DNA of 64,000 bases. It comes from Cylicocyclus nassatus (lineage: Eukaryota > Nematoda > Chromadorea > Rhabditida > Strongylidae). A program made the position numbers and the translations under genes. This document shows positions 9,431 to 20,296 of the stretch, piece by piece; the first letter of the stretch is position 1; every line of letters begins with the position of its first letter. A model generated the notes under the pieces. It did no database searches. It saw only the letters and a list, made by a program, of their open reading frames with translations, and was not told the DNA's origin. Location: NCBI GenBank assembly GCA_958299035.1, contig CATQJL010000223.1:46860162-46924161 (forward strand). The letters run 5' to 3'.

Positions 9431-12216
9431 TATCTACTTGCTTGAAACGAGAAACTTACAATTTTGTATTTTTCTCCCATGATTCTGACAGCATAGGATG
9501 AACATCCGTTGCGGACGCCTGAACAGTAGTCAAATCTCCTCGCGATGCCGTGACGCAAAACTCGAATATACTCTGAGCCACTTTCGCCTATCTTGGACTG
9601 AGGCAGGCTCGTCAGTTACCCTTTGTCATCGCTGCTGCATGTAACCAATGGGGATCGCGAAAGCAGTTGTGTCCTGTCGCGACCTCTCAAAAGCGCGACA
9701 AATCGTGCATATACGGGGCAAGATACTAGGTCCGGTGGAGACGAAGAGGCATGAGACAAAAGCTCGCCCTGCTAATGGGTTGCATATGCACACAACTTCC
9801 TATGATGCATGCACGTCGAAGACAATCACTATCAACAAAAGGGCTCCCACTGTCCAAGCAATGAGAGTCTTTATTCATATATTTCTACTGCTACACCCTT
9901 ATTAATGCGTTGACCACACATTACCAGTGTTACCCGGGTCACTATGTTACTAATGTCACTCGTGTTACCCTTGTTACCAGTGTTATCCGTATTATCCGTG
10001 TTACCAGAGTTACTAGTGGTACTCGTGTTACTCACCTGTTAACGAGATCGCGTTCTAGAATGAGACTGTATTTGTGACCTAAAGAATTCTTAATGTACCT
10101 TCATTTCCGCAAAAACGCTATCGAGCAACATGCTAAACGCGACTCATGATTCGTACTCGCCAAATTCAACCCATTGGCTTCTGACAATGACGCTATCGCT
10201 ATTTATATAGCAATCCCAAGGCGACAGATCTGCTTCGCACTGGTTCTACTATCTGCCTTCCTCGTGCTCACAGATTTTCTATATAAAACTGGTAGCTTTA
10301 AATTGAAGGAACCTTTATGCAGAAAGATGTATTCGAATTTTGATCATTCGCTAAATTAATGAGCGTGTGAATTTACCATAGTGCCGAACACGCTAAGTCA
10401 CAAGTCTGTGTAGAAATCTGCTTAGATTCTTAATAGAACCTTGACAAAACGGCAATTAACGCAACCACTACTTTTTAGCGCCGTTTGCGTATAAGAGAGA
10501 CTTTTCCATCCTCTTTGAACTGAAGTCCTTAGCCTGCAAATTTGCCTTAAAAACAAATTTATTACTCTGCAGAAATTCTGAATGTCGCTTCCATTTTGAG
10601 AGCCAAAAGCCGCGTGGACCTGTAGGTCGTTCAATTTTTTAAATGTCCGCGTCGGACTTGCTCGTCCTCCAGCAGACAATTGCAAAATACTTCCGGCGGG
10701 CAGTAGACTCTGACGCTTGCGGTAGGCTCTCTTAACCGATTGCAGTTGATCACTCGCGGTGACGTCACAAGAAGCCGAAGAAAAAATACTTCCGAACCAC
10801 GTGCTCTAGAGGTGTCAGAAATTTGCGAATTCATTGGGGACCTCTAGGCGCGCAGTAACTCCGGAGCCCATATAGTACGCGGCCAATCTGCCGTTCGCTG
10901 ACGCGCATTAAAAAAATATGCTCTTTGTTCCTTCTAAGCGTTTTTATCCGTCTTTCATCCGTTTTCGTGTTTCACCCGCATTCTGTTCCTTACGTCACTT
11001 TCCTTTCAACATCCTTTTCAGGTAAAAAATTGCGGATGCAATCTTGAACTCAGCATCAGCTTCAGGAACACTGCACCAGCTTAGAGGAACATTGCTTCAA
11101 GGAAGGACTGCTATGTGCCTCCAAGGAGTTGAAGGACAAGCGAGCATACGATGCCTCGCTTCGACATTTCACAACAAGGAGTTGAGCGTCGGCATACTCA
11201 AGGTATCGATATATTGTTGTAAGAATTCCGTACATTTTTGTTCATATGCCTTTTTATTTTCTGATTTGTTTTCTCATATCTCATGGAAGTGACTTGATTG
11301 CCGCACTTTTTGAGATTTTCTCTCCTTTCCTTCCTACTTCACTTTTTCTTTCAAGTAGATAACCACTTCGATCCTTCAAAGTTTGTGATCTGTCATCATA
11401 TTTGCGAGTCTTGCTGCACTTCTCAATCTGATCATGCGCTCATTTTCAAACTTACTCTTAAAATTGTGACTGCTGCATTAGAGTCTTTCAAGCGTTCGAA
11501 AACAAGTTTTTCTCCCTCTAAACTTTTCTATCGCAGCAATATTATGGTCTGGTTAGTGCCAACGCAATGTCCTGTAACTAATTACAGGTACTGTGTGACT
11601 CGTATCTGCTGGATTCTGGTAGGTGGCTTGTTTGGAAGAGATGTGGATTGCTCGGTGAAGTAAGCTAGGTTGCAATAGTCTGACCTTGCACGGTGCCTCT
11701 CAAGGGAGTTGAAATTCCATCTACAAAAGGTGAGTTATCGATGTATATGTACACATGAATTATATGCTTTTATGTGTCTAGACTTTCGTCAACCTTTGTT
11801 TCTCAACTCTGTTTTACAAGGATGGCTCTGCATTCCAAGAAAAAAAAATCTTCCCTCAGTCTCCCAGTCTCCGACTTTACTTGACTCTCTTCTGAATTCT
11901 TGGATGTTCATTTCTGCCTCATATTTTCTGTGTCTCTCTAATTATTCCCATTTTAATTTGTTGTTATGATACCAATTTCTTAAAAGTGGTTTTTTTCTTA
12001 TATCATTTATATGTCTTTCAATCTTTTTCTCACCGCAAAACGAGTGCTCCTCCTGGTACCATCGTGTTTTTTCCATCTCATTCCCATTCATCACCAGAAC
12101 TTGTGTCTGTTACTCTCTGGTACAAATAAATAGTATTCTGTCTAGTAGTGTTCGCTTTTTTGAATAAAAAGTAGTTCAGAGTGGAAATTGAGTGTCTAGA
12201 GGTAGTTAGGGTGGGC
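9431..12216. other. Mostly non-coding stretch with weak exon candidates
   Basis: Apart from the minisatellite I see no confident gene. A TTTTCAG acceptor near 11020 precedes a stretch (about 11060-11190) encoding a Cys-containing segment (LQEHCTSLEEHCFKEGLL) ending in TGA, and a second acceptor near 11587 precedes a short open stretch ending in GTAAGC. They do not join in a plausible way, since the intron between the second piece and the next would be 19 bases. 11200-12170 is pyrimidine-rich and AT-rich. Confidence 0.4.
9919..10040. repeat. Degenerate minisatellite, about 9-bp unit GTTACCAGT
   Basis: The unit GTTACCNGT (with GTTATCCGT and GTTACTCGT variants) recurs about a dozen times. No coding capacity. 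Confidence 0.8.
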
Positions 12217-12220
12217 TTAA

Positions 12221-12599
12221 AGGCAGCAGCTCGGCAGAATGGCAACTTTGGGATTTCATCGTTCTAGGTTCCTCTGAGCTGCTAAGTCCAAGACTGTGCT
12301 TTGCCTTCAAAAGATATCAATGACCAGCTTTTAGACGTGAAAAATGCTATTTAGGCGGATGCGTATTCTACTCTCTAAAGCGCGATTGGCTTTTGAGTGG
12401 AGACACCGTACCTACTACCCAAGAGCCAATCGCGCTAGAAGGCATACGCCGTCCGCCCAAATAGCACTTTTCTCTTCCGGCAGGCTGGGTTATTGATATA
12501 TATCTTTTGAAGCTGCAAAGCACAGTTTCTAGGACCTATTTCATCCAAGAAAACCGAGAACGATGATTACAAATTTGTTATTCTGCCGAGCCGCTTCCT
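12221..12599. mobile_element. MITE with TTAA target (piggyBac-type), copy A
   Basis: Ends AGGCAGCAGCTCGGCAGAAT and its inverse ATTCTGCCGAGCCGCTTCCT; long inverted arms continue inward (CGCGATTGGC against GCCAATCGCG). TTAA precedes it (12217-12220) and TTGA follows (12600-12603), one base off a perfect 4-bp duplication. The tips are shared with the element at 48297-48640, so both belong to one family. No coding capacity. Confidence 0.85.
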
Positions 12600-12746
12600 T
12601 TGAGGGGATGCAGCACAAAGATGGGAAAGAACCAGTGAAAGAGTGCGTCAACCACCGCTGGCGAGACCCCGGCCGTTCCCCATTTTGCCTATCGGAAGTA
12701 CCTCGTCGGTTGTCTGAGATGGTATACAATACCGCTCATAATTTGT

Positions 12747-12953
12747 CAAAAAAGTCGCCGGACTGCGGCGGACTCCGCCGGTGTGCGGCAAAGTGCGCCA
12801 TACTCCACTAGAGTCCGCCGGAGTGCGGCAGAGTGCGCCACACTTCCCTAGAATCCGTCGGAATCCGCGTCGCATCGCCATATCTTGCTTCAGAATGGAC
12901 GAATTCTGAAAATCCGAGGAAAGCATTCGATTCAGCTCGGCGAGACGCATCAT
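12747..12953 (-). repeat. GC-rich interspersed repeat, inverted copy of 16385-16555
   Basis: The reverse complement matches 16385-16555 closely (shared blocks GACGCATC, GAGCTGAATCGA, GCCATATCTTGC). It contains two tandem forms of a 48-base block rich in GGAGTGCGGCAGAGTGCGCC where the other copy has one. Confidence 0.75.
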
Positions 12954-13037
12954 CTAGTGTATAGGAGTGCCACAATCTAGCAGGATATGATAGGTATATG
13001 CTAGACAGTAAGTTTCCGCTCAGTTTTGCAGTTTTTG

Positions 13038-15609
13038 TTTGGTTGGATTGTTCAGTCGGCTGACAACAGTATTGTCATTGAATTGTCGCTGATGACACAT
13101 AGAAAGTAAACCGGAGGAGTATGGTAGAAAGTCACACTGATCGAATTTGTTCTAAAATCTGCTCAAGATCACAATACCGCTAACAGAATGTGCAAAATCC
13201 CCGTAAACTTTGCGGAATTCCGGGATTTAAGCTCAAGTCCGCAACATTCTGGGAATCCCACGACACTCCAGGAATCCGCGAAATAACGGATTTCACGCAA
13301 AATACGCAGTCCGCAACATTCTGGGAATCCCACGACACTCCAGGAATCCGCGAAATAACGGATTTCACGCAAAATACGCAGCACCATAACACGGAATGAA
13401 TATATTCTAAAATTAGAAAACAGCATTGTGTTCAGATTGTCAAGGCGAATCTTTTGATGTACTGCATGCCCTCGATATTCCGTTTCCAGTGTTCTCGAAT
13501 TTTTTTGTGGAGATCCCTTCGCAAGAATATAACGCAGCGTCTGTGTATTATAAAAGATTTCAGTAAGCAATATTCGATAGTATTGCTCTTGTAGGTTATC
13601 GTGCGCTAGTAGTAGCCACAGACTTCTTTCCAGAAAAGGTAAAGAATTCTGAAAAAATCACGCGCTTTTAGATTCTACTCGCCATAACTTCCTTCGGAAT
13701 AAGGTCATCAAGGCGAATCTTTTCATGTACAGCATGTCCTTGATATCTCGATTTCAATATTCTTGAATCTCTCTGCGGACGTCTTTCGCGAAGGTGTAAA
13801 GCAGCGAGCATTGTCCCGAGTAAATTCTGGCAAGAATCCTTCGATAGTACTTGCCCTGTAGATTACGATGCACCAAACAGTAACCGCAGATTTCTTTTTA
13901 AAGGAAATAGAAGGGCTGGTGAATTGTGGAAAAAATCTTGTCGTCCCAAATTGTACTCGCCATAGCCCTAGATTACGAAGCTCTTTTGCTAAGCAGATAT
14001 GATTATCGTAATCAGCAGGTCGGATAACCTCTATGAGCAAGTTTTCCGATATGTTCGGGTTATTTCATTTTTTCTCGTCTTAAGCTCTGGAAGCTGGCCG
14101 GTGCATTTTGGTCAAAATGTTGATGATCGTGAATTGTAAAGAAACTCCGCTCATAGAGGTTTTCGAACACGCTGTTTATGAAAATCGTGGTTTCTGTCAG
14201 ATATGGGGTTTTTTGCAGGGATATGGTGAGATAACTGCAACGGATTCACAAAAGCTCGTAACTTCGCCTCCACCTCTCACGTATCTGTCAGAAAAACTGT
14301 CTGTTTGCTTTTCCAGTCAAAGTTACTATGAGATGTGCTATCGAATGGCGCATGACTCAGGCTCCAGTCTGTGAAATTCGCCGAGTTACGAGCCCACGAA
14401 AACACATCCTCATAATTTTGCCCAAAATATAAAGATCGCATATTTTGTCGAAATTCCTCCTTGAGCGCTTGTACAACACGCTGGCCAAACCTTTCACATC
14501 CTTAATGGATGTTATTGTGATAGATTTGGTAGTTTGAGCTTTAGCCACGAAAAAGCTTCGGTATTTAGTTGAAGTGAAGCAACGCAAGCACCATATTCAA
14601 TATAGTGGGAATCGTTGGACAAAGCGAACATAATATCTGCAACGAGCGTCATACAAGCGCTCACGGAGGAATTTGAAATTTGCGATCTTTACATTAGCCT
14701 CGTATTCTAGGGTTGCGACGAGTAGAATTTGGGACAACAAGATTTTTTTACGATTTACCAGCCTTTCTACCTCCATTGGAAAGATGCCTGGACTACTTTT
14801 TAGCGCTACGTAATGTACTAAAAAAGTACTATCGAAAGGTCCTTGCTGGAGTCTACTAGGGGCAATGCGCGCTGCTTTACACCTTCGCGAAAAGACGTCT
14901 ACGGAAAGATTTGAGTTTACTGAAAGCGGAGTATCAAGGAAATGCTGTATATCGAAAGACTTGCCTTGATGAACTGAGCACAAAGCTCTCTTCTGATTCA
15001 GAATATGTTCATTCCGAAGGAAGTTACGGCGAGTAGAATTTAAAAAAGCGTGATTTTTCCAGAATTCACCAACGCTTCTATCTCTTTTGGAAAACAGTCT
15101 GCAGCTACTCTTGAACGCGCGATAGCCTACAAGGACAGTACTATCGAACAGTGCTTACTGGAATCTTTTATGTTACACAGACGCCGCGTTACATCCTTGC
15201 GAATGAACCTCCACAGAAAAAATTTGAAAAAACTGGAAACGGAATATCGAGAGCATATTGTATATCAAAATATTTGCCTCGACGATCTGGACACAATGCT
15301 GCTTCTGGATTCGGAATATATTCATTCCGAAGGAAGTTATGGCCTTGCGTATTCTGCGTGATTCGCATAGTTTCGCGGATCCTGAAATGTCGCGAACTTC
15401 CCGGATTATCGCGCACTCTGGCGGTTTTCCCGGAATTCCGCAAAGTTCACGGAATTTGACATTCTGTGAGCGGTATTGTGATCTTGAGCAGATCTTAGAA
15501 CAAATTCGATCAGAGTGGCTCTCTACCATATTCTTATAGTATACTGTCTATGTGTCATCAGCGACAGATCAGTGGTAATACTGTTATCAGCACATTGAAT
15601 GCAACCAAA
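13038..15609. mobile_element. Large foldback element with internal tandem sub-repeats
   Basis: The outer ends are inverted copies of each other (TGTCGCTGATGACACATAGA near 13085 against TCTATGTGTCATCAGCGACA near 15550). Inside each arm a unit of about 300-330 bases is repeated about twice: the block GCCATAACTTCCTTCGGAAT at 13681-13700 recurs inverted at 15011-15030 and 15324-15343. The centre (about 14040-14640) is unique. The architecture resembles FB/Galileo-type foldback transposons. No transposase is visible. A clear target duplication could not be assigned. Confidence 0.7.
13238..13381. repeat. 72-bp perfect tandem duplication
   Basis: The 72 bases at 13238-13309 recur immediately at 13310-13381 with no difference I can see. 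It lies in the left arm of the foldback element and is absent from the right arm, so it arose after the arms formed. Confidence 0.9.
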
Positions 15610-15613
15610 ATTA

Positions 15614-16109
15614 TCTTATATATAAAGCTGAATGTCTGTTTGTTTGTCTGTCTGTCTGTCTGTACGTATGTTCCGAATAGAAAATTCCATTTCTGAACCG
15701 ATCCGGATCAAACTTGGCACACATACACTTCGAGCCCCGGCAGGAGCCATAGGCTACTTTTCGTTATTGATTGATATCGATTATATCGATTTTTATCGAT
15801 GTTTTGCAAAGATTGAGCTACAGGACTGGGAGTTGGCACAGGGAAGTAATCGAGCATGGGGATTCCGAACACAATATTAGTTTTCAGGATTATCGATTAC
15901 TTTTATCGATTTTATCGTTTTTTTGCAAAGTTTGAGCTACGGGGCTTGGAGTTGGCATAGGGGGTAATCGAGCATGCTGATTACTAAAACAGCGGGAATA
16001 GTGAATTGGCATGTAGGCGTGGGCAGAGGGAAAGGTTGTACAGGGATACGGATGACAGCTTTATCATAGTGTTTTGACAGGGATGAGCGTAGCCGTGCAA
16101 GCCAGCTAA
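15614..16109 (+). mobile_element. Non-autonomous Helitron, copy 1 (496 bp)
   Basis: It begins TCTTATATATAAAGCTG directly after an A (15613) and ends AAGCCAGCTAA directly before a T (16110): the A|TC...CTRR|T rule of Helitrons. The 5' part has a TCTGTCTG microsatellite, then a conserved block (CCAAACTTGGCACACATACA style) also seen in the copies at 16110-16384, 19428-20296 and 22498-22886. No coding capacity. Confidence 0.75.
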
Positions 16110-16384
16110 TAATCGATAATTCTGAAAACTAATATTGTATTCGGAGTCACCAAGCTCACTTACCTACCCCCTGTGCCAACTCCCGGCCCCATAGGTAACT
16201 CTGCAAAAAAATCGATAAAAATCGATGAAATCAATATCGATCGATGACGAAAAGTAGCCTAGCACCCGCCGGGCCCCGAAGTCTATGTGTGCCAAGTTTG
16301 GTCCGGGTCGGTTCAGAAATAGAATTTTCTATTCGGAACATACGTACAGACAAGCAGACAAACAGACTTCAGCTTCATATGTAA
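16110..16384 (-). mobile_element. Partial Helitron-like copy, inverted, abutting copy 1
   Basis: On the minus strand it begins TCTTACATATGAAGCTG at 16384 after an A and runs to 16110, where it meets the 3' end of the plus-strand copy. Its own 3' terminus is missing. Together the pair forms an inverted repeat of about 270 bases per arm. Confidence 0.7.
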
Positions 16385-16555
16385 GATGACGCATCTCGCC
16401 GAGCTGAATCGAACGATGTCCTCGGATTCAGAATTCGTCCATTCTGAAGCAAGATATGGCGATGCGACGCGGACTCCGACGGATTCTAGGGGAGTGTGGC
16501 GCACTCTGCCGCACTCCTGCGGAGTCCGCCGCAGTCCGGCTACTTTTTTGCTACA
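16385..16555 (+). repeat. GC-rich interspersed repeat, plus-strand copy
   Basis: Partner of 12747-12953. It begins immediately at the 5' boundary of the inverted Helitron copy, so that Helitron probably inserted at or into this repeat. Confidence 0.7.
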
Positions 16556-16620
16556 GCTAGTCCCATACGTTATGAGGTTATGGCCCGAGACGTTGGCTGC
16601 AATTTTCCTACAAATCTCCT

Positions 16621-16621
<1 letters not shown>

Positions 16622-16693
<72 letters not shown>

Positions 16694-16695
16694 CA

Positions 16696-16755
<60 letters not shown>
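16622..16755. repeat. (CA)n microsatellite
   Basis: About 66 CA units with a single interruption near 16693-16698. It directly adjoins the left end of the SL-like repeat copy 2. Confidence 0.98.
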
Positions 16756-16757
<2 letters not shown>

Positions 16758-17267
16758 TAATTGCCGGGAGTAGGCGGTCCGTTTTTCTGCAGGCAGTCAA
16801 CAAAAATTTGAGGCTTGGCCAAACCTTCAGCGAGCGGAAGTTCCGTGTTCTGCCATCACGCAGCAATACGAAATTTTCTACAAGCGCTCGTCAAATAATC
16901 TTCTTCAGCGAGCGCGAGCCAAACTTTCGGTAGGCGCTCGGACTCTTTCTACATAATTTCGGGCCTACGCCGAGTAAAGGTAAGACTCTAAACAACAGAG
17001 GGTGCCATCGATGGTTTAATCACCCGAGTTTGGGGTACTTTCACAGCGGAAAGTATCCTATGGGCTTGTGCGGTCCTTATTAATTTTGCATATCCTCGCG
17101 GAAAGTCCGCAAGAATGCGGCCGTTGCACCGCAACTAATCTATAGGAAAACCGCGATACTTCTCCGAGCATTCCAAAAACTGGCCAAGCGGACCACGGAA
17201 ATCAGCGAACTATTTTTCCGATGCCCGCCCGCCATAAATCGCATGGCCGCCTGACCTGACGATTATC
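16756..17267 (+). repeat. Interspersed TIR repeat with SL-RNA-like core, copy 2
   Basis: It starts GATAATTGCCGGGAGTAGGC and ends with the imperfect inverse (GGCCGCCTGACCTGACGATTATC). The body aligns with 8404-8976 along its whole length in the same orientation. TIRs and lack of coding capacity suggest a MITE-like DNA element. Its core at 17013-17113 has the layout of a nematode SL RNA. Confidence 0.75.
17013..17113 (+). ncRNA. SL-RNA-like module, copy 2
   Basis: The first 22 bases, GGTTTAATCACCCGAGTTTG plus GG, match nematode SL1 at 19 of 22 positions, and GT follows at 17035-17036 as in SL RNA genes. Then come a 7-bp stem (TACTTTC 17036-17042 with GAAAGTA 17049-17055), AATTTTG at 17082-17088 (a candidate Sm site, 70 bases from the start, close to its place in SL1 RNA), and a GC-rich stem (CTCGCGGA 17095-17102 with TCCGCAAG 17106-17113). 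Total length is about 101 bases, the usual SL RNA size. It could be a variant SL gene, a dead copy, or a repeat that captured one. Transcription is not shown. Confidence 0.45.
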
Positions 17268-17746
17268 TGAGTAAGGTGTTCCAACGTGCATGTCTTCTTC
17301 TATCAGTTCAAGCTTGTGCATAAGTTCGTAAAGACAAAAAGCTGTTACGTATTCAATGTTTCAACAGAGTTGCTCATCTTTAATAGTTGTAAAAAAATAA
17401 ACATTCAATATCGGAACTTCTGAATGACTGACCAATGTGCTTCATTTATGATTCTCGAAAGCTCATCTTTATCATAGCTCGGCTTTACTTTCAATGAAAG
17501 ACGTTAAACAGTTATGCACTGTACATTTGCTCCACACCTAGCTGGACTAACTTCTTTTTCTCGAACTTTGACACTATCGGAAAAGATTTTCTCTTGACAA
17601 CAAGAATAAATCCAATAACAGAGAAGTGCTTTGCAGAGGGTTGTGAAGAAGCGACTATAGTTGTAAAGCTTGTTTCACAACAGCCGGCTGTGTTTTTCGA
17701 ATTCCATTTTAACCTCGCATTCTTCTTCTCAACTTTTTCATTTCAG

Positions 17747-18154
17747 AATTATTTGAGGAGCAAGTTGATACCGGATTTTTTACCATACGGTGACTATGCT
17801 ATTTGATGTAACCGAATTCTTAATCTCATCGACCTAGGGGATTCGTTCACTTCTGATTTCACCCTTATTGATAAAGCTGCAGTAAAACGCTGGACTACCA
17901 AAGAAGTAACAACAGACAGTGAACACCCGCGCAGTTATTGCTATCCAGATAATCCCTCCGTAGCTAAGCACATCTTCAGAAGTATGGAAGGTCCGCACAA
18001 ACATATGTTCTGTATGCGTTGCATTGTGACTACATTAAACGATTTTAGAGGCAGACGCCCCTTCACTAACATTCGACTTCAAGCCCGATCAGGCAACAGC
18101 AGCGTTGCAATACATGATAAACGATTTATATCGTCGAGTATCTGTCCTAGATCG
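17747..18154 (+). CDS. Possible exon of an unrecognised gene, with one in-frame TGA
   Basis: A pyrimidine-rich TTTCAG acceptor ends at 17746. The frame from there is open except for TGA at 17804-17806, then runs 116 codons (17807-18154) straight into a GTAAGT donor at 18155. The product has protein-like composition (SYCYPDNPSVAKHIFRSMEG, then HKHMFCMRC). Downstream, an ACAG acceptor at 18221-18224 would end the frame within four codons. The TGA may mean a pseudogene, or that the true exon begins later. I do not recognise the family. Confidence 0.35.
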
Positions 18155-19427
18155 GTAAGTAGCAACTACTTCCCACTGTCTTTCTCTGCATCGAATACGA
18201 GGCTATTGCATTGTTCCACTACAGATATTATGCTGAATTCATTCCACCATGTTACTTGAAAGCGCTCTTGACATGCTCCTAGAAGCCGTAGTGCTAGAAA
18301 GAAACTAAATCAGCTCAACAAGATGGAAAGTGACGCTTTGAGTTTCTTTTACGACATTACGACCGTTAAGACGAAACCATCTTTTGCCCATCATATCATT
18401 AACATCTTTGAACATGTAGTCCTGCTACCATGCATTAGATGCGTCTTCTAGTTCGTTGTCCAACTTTTATATGTTTGATATAGGTCGTTTCATTATGGGA
18501 AATATGTTCAATTACCATAGTTTTCGGTAAAGTCGCAAGGATGGGCAGAGTGGAAGCTGTTGAAGGATTGTTCTAGTAGTTTTCATCCAACAGAGGCCAC
18601 TGCTCATGGTGCTCTCCTATAATTACGAACCAGTTGGCCATTTTGTTTCATTCAGGCATTTGTAAATCGAGCAGTAGTGAGAGGCAAAACCAAAGTTGAA
18701 TAATTTTGCATCATCTATTAATTATTTAGGCTCATTCGGAATCTCGAATAATCTCAAAAATAGGGGAAGTTTGACATGATAGAATGTTGCCTTCAACAAT
18801 TACTTCCGTAATCTCCGCATGAATTGCATCAAAGATATTGCTGCTAGAAAAAGCTAGAAATTTTGCGTCGGATACAGGTTGAAATATTGTTTACCTCTAC
18901 TTGACAAAATTTGCGGGTAGGTTCAAACAACTAACAAAACTTTTGCACCAACCTAGGGTTAAGCCGGAGGGTCGTATTGAAGAGTCAGGGGCATAGATGC
19001 GATAAGTGAAGAAATTTCTCTGACTTCCTTCACTTTAGGGCAGGCATCTGGCTGGCCCCTTTCACCTGAGGTTGAGAGTAGAATAAAGGCATAACTGCAG
19101 AATTGAAAGGTAAACGGCACTTTTTTGTTTGGAGAAGAAACATTAGTTGTCTTCTCCTCAGACGTCAAGTCTGCAAGAGAGTATTGAAACAACAGCGTTT
19201 TGTTGAAAAAAAGAAACGCATGCTTGAGACCTCTGCGCACTCAAAGTAGCGTTGATAACGATACATAATCAAAAGTTAGAAGGATATCTGAATCTTTGAA
19301 TAATTAACATTGTATCAATGACACATTGTCGCAAGAAAGAGTTGAGCAAGAGCAGAAAATCTGGACTAGCTAGTGATGATGCATGTTTGCTGACAAGAAT
19401 CGTATCTCCTTTCACTAGAGAGAATAA

Positions 19428-20296
19428 TCTTATATATAAAGCTGAATGTCTGTTTGTCTGTCTGTCTGTCTGTATGTCTGTATGTCTGTCTGTGTGTACG
19501 TATGTTCCGAATAGAAAATTCCATTTTTAAACCGATCGGGACCAAACTTGGCACACATACACTTCGGGCCCCGGCGGGTGTCATAGGCTACTTTTCGTAT
19601 CGATCGATATCGATTTTATCGATTTTTTGCAAAATTTGAGCTACGGGGCTGGGAGTTCGCACAGGGGGGTAATCGAGCATGGGGATTCCGAATACAATAT
19701 TGGTTTTCAGGATTATCGATTACTTTTATCGATTTTATCGATTTTTTTTGCAAAGTTTGAGCTACGGGGCTGGGAGTTCGCACAGGGGGGTAATCGAGCA
19801 TGCAGATTACGAATACAATATTAGTTTTCAAGATCGTCCATTACTTTTATCGATTTTATCGATTTTTTGAAAATTTGAGCTAGGGGGCTGAGAGTTGGCA
19901 CAGGGGGGTAATCGAGCATGCTGATCACCCCCAAGGGGGGTGATCAGCATGCTAATGGACGATCTTGAAAACTAATATTGTGTTCATAATCAGCATGCTC
20001 GATTACCCCCCTGTGCAAAATCCCAGCCTCGCATGTCAAAATTTACAAAAAAACGATAAAATCAATAAAAGTAATCGATAATTCTGAAAACTAATATTGT
20101 ATTCGGAATCCCCATGCTCATTTCCCCCCCTGTGCCAACTCCTAGCCCTGTAGGTGAACTCTGCAAAAAAATTGATAAAAATCGGTAAAATCGACATCGA
20201 TCGATAACGAAAAGTGGACTGTGACACCCGCCGGGGCCCGAAGTGTATGTGTGCCAAGTTTGGTCCGGATACGGCGGAGCCGGGTAAGCCAACTAG
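19428..20296 (+). mobile_element. Palindromic non-autonomous Helitron, copy 2 (869 bp)
   Basis: It begins TCTTATATATAAAGCTG after A (19427) and ends GGTAAGCCAACTAG before T (20297), preceded by a short CGGC/GCCG hairpin: all Helitron hallmarks. Unusually, nearly the whole element is an inverted repeat. The left arm holds three tandem units of about 110-125 bases (each with ATCGATTTTATCGATTTTTT, TTTGAGCTACGGGGCTG and GGGGGGTAATCGAGCATG) and the right arm mirrors about two. The centre (19917-19960) is a near-perfect palindrome, GCATGCTGATCACCCCC and its complement. No coding capacity. Confidence 0.8.

Noticed and set aside
15632..15880. Open frames in the TCTGTCTG region, and similar ones at 19454-19870
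   Set aside because: They come from the Helitron-like repeat and recur in every copy without protein-like features.
16496..16933. Long His/Thr or Val/Cys repeat ORFs across the CA tract
   Set aside because: They are translations of the (CA)n microsatellite.
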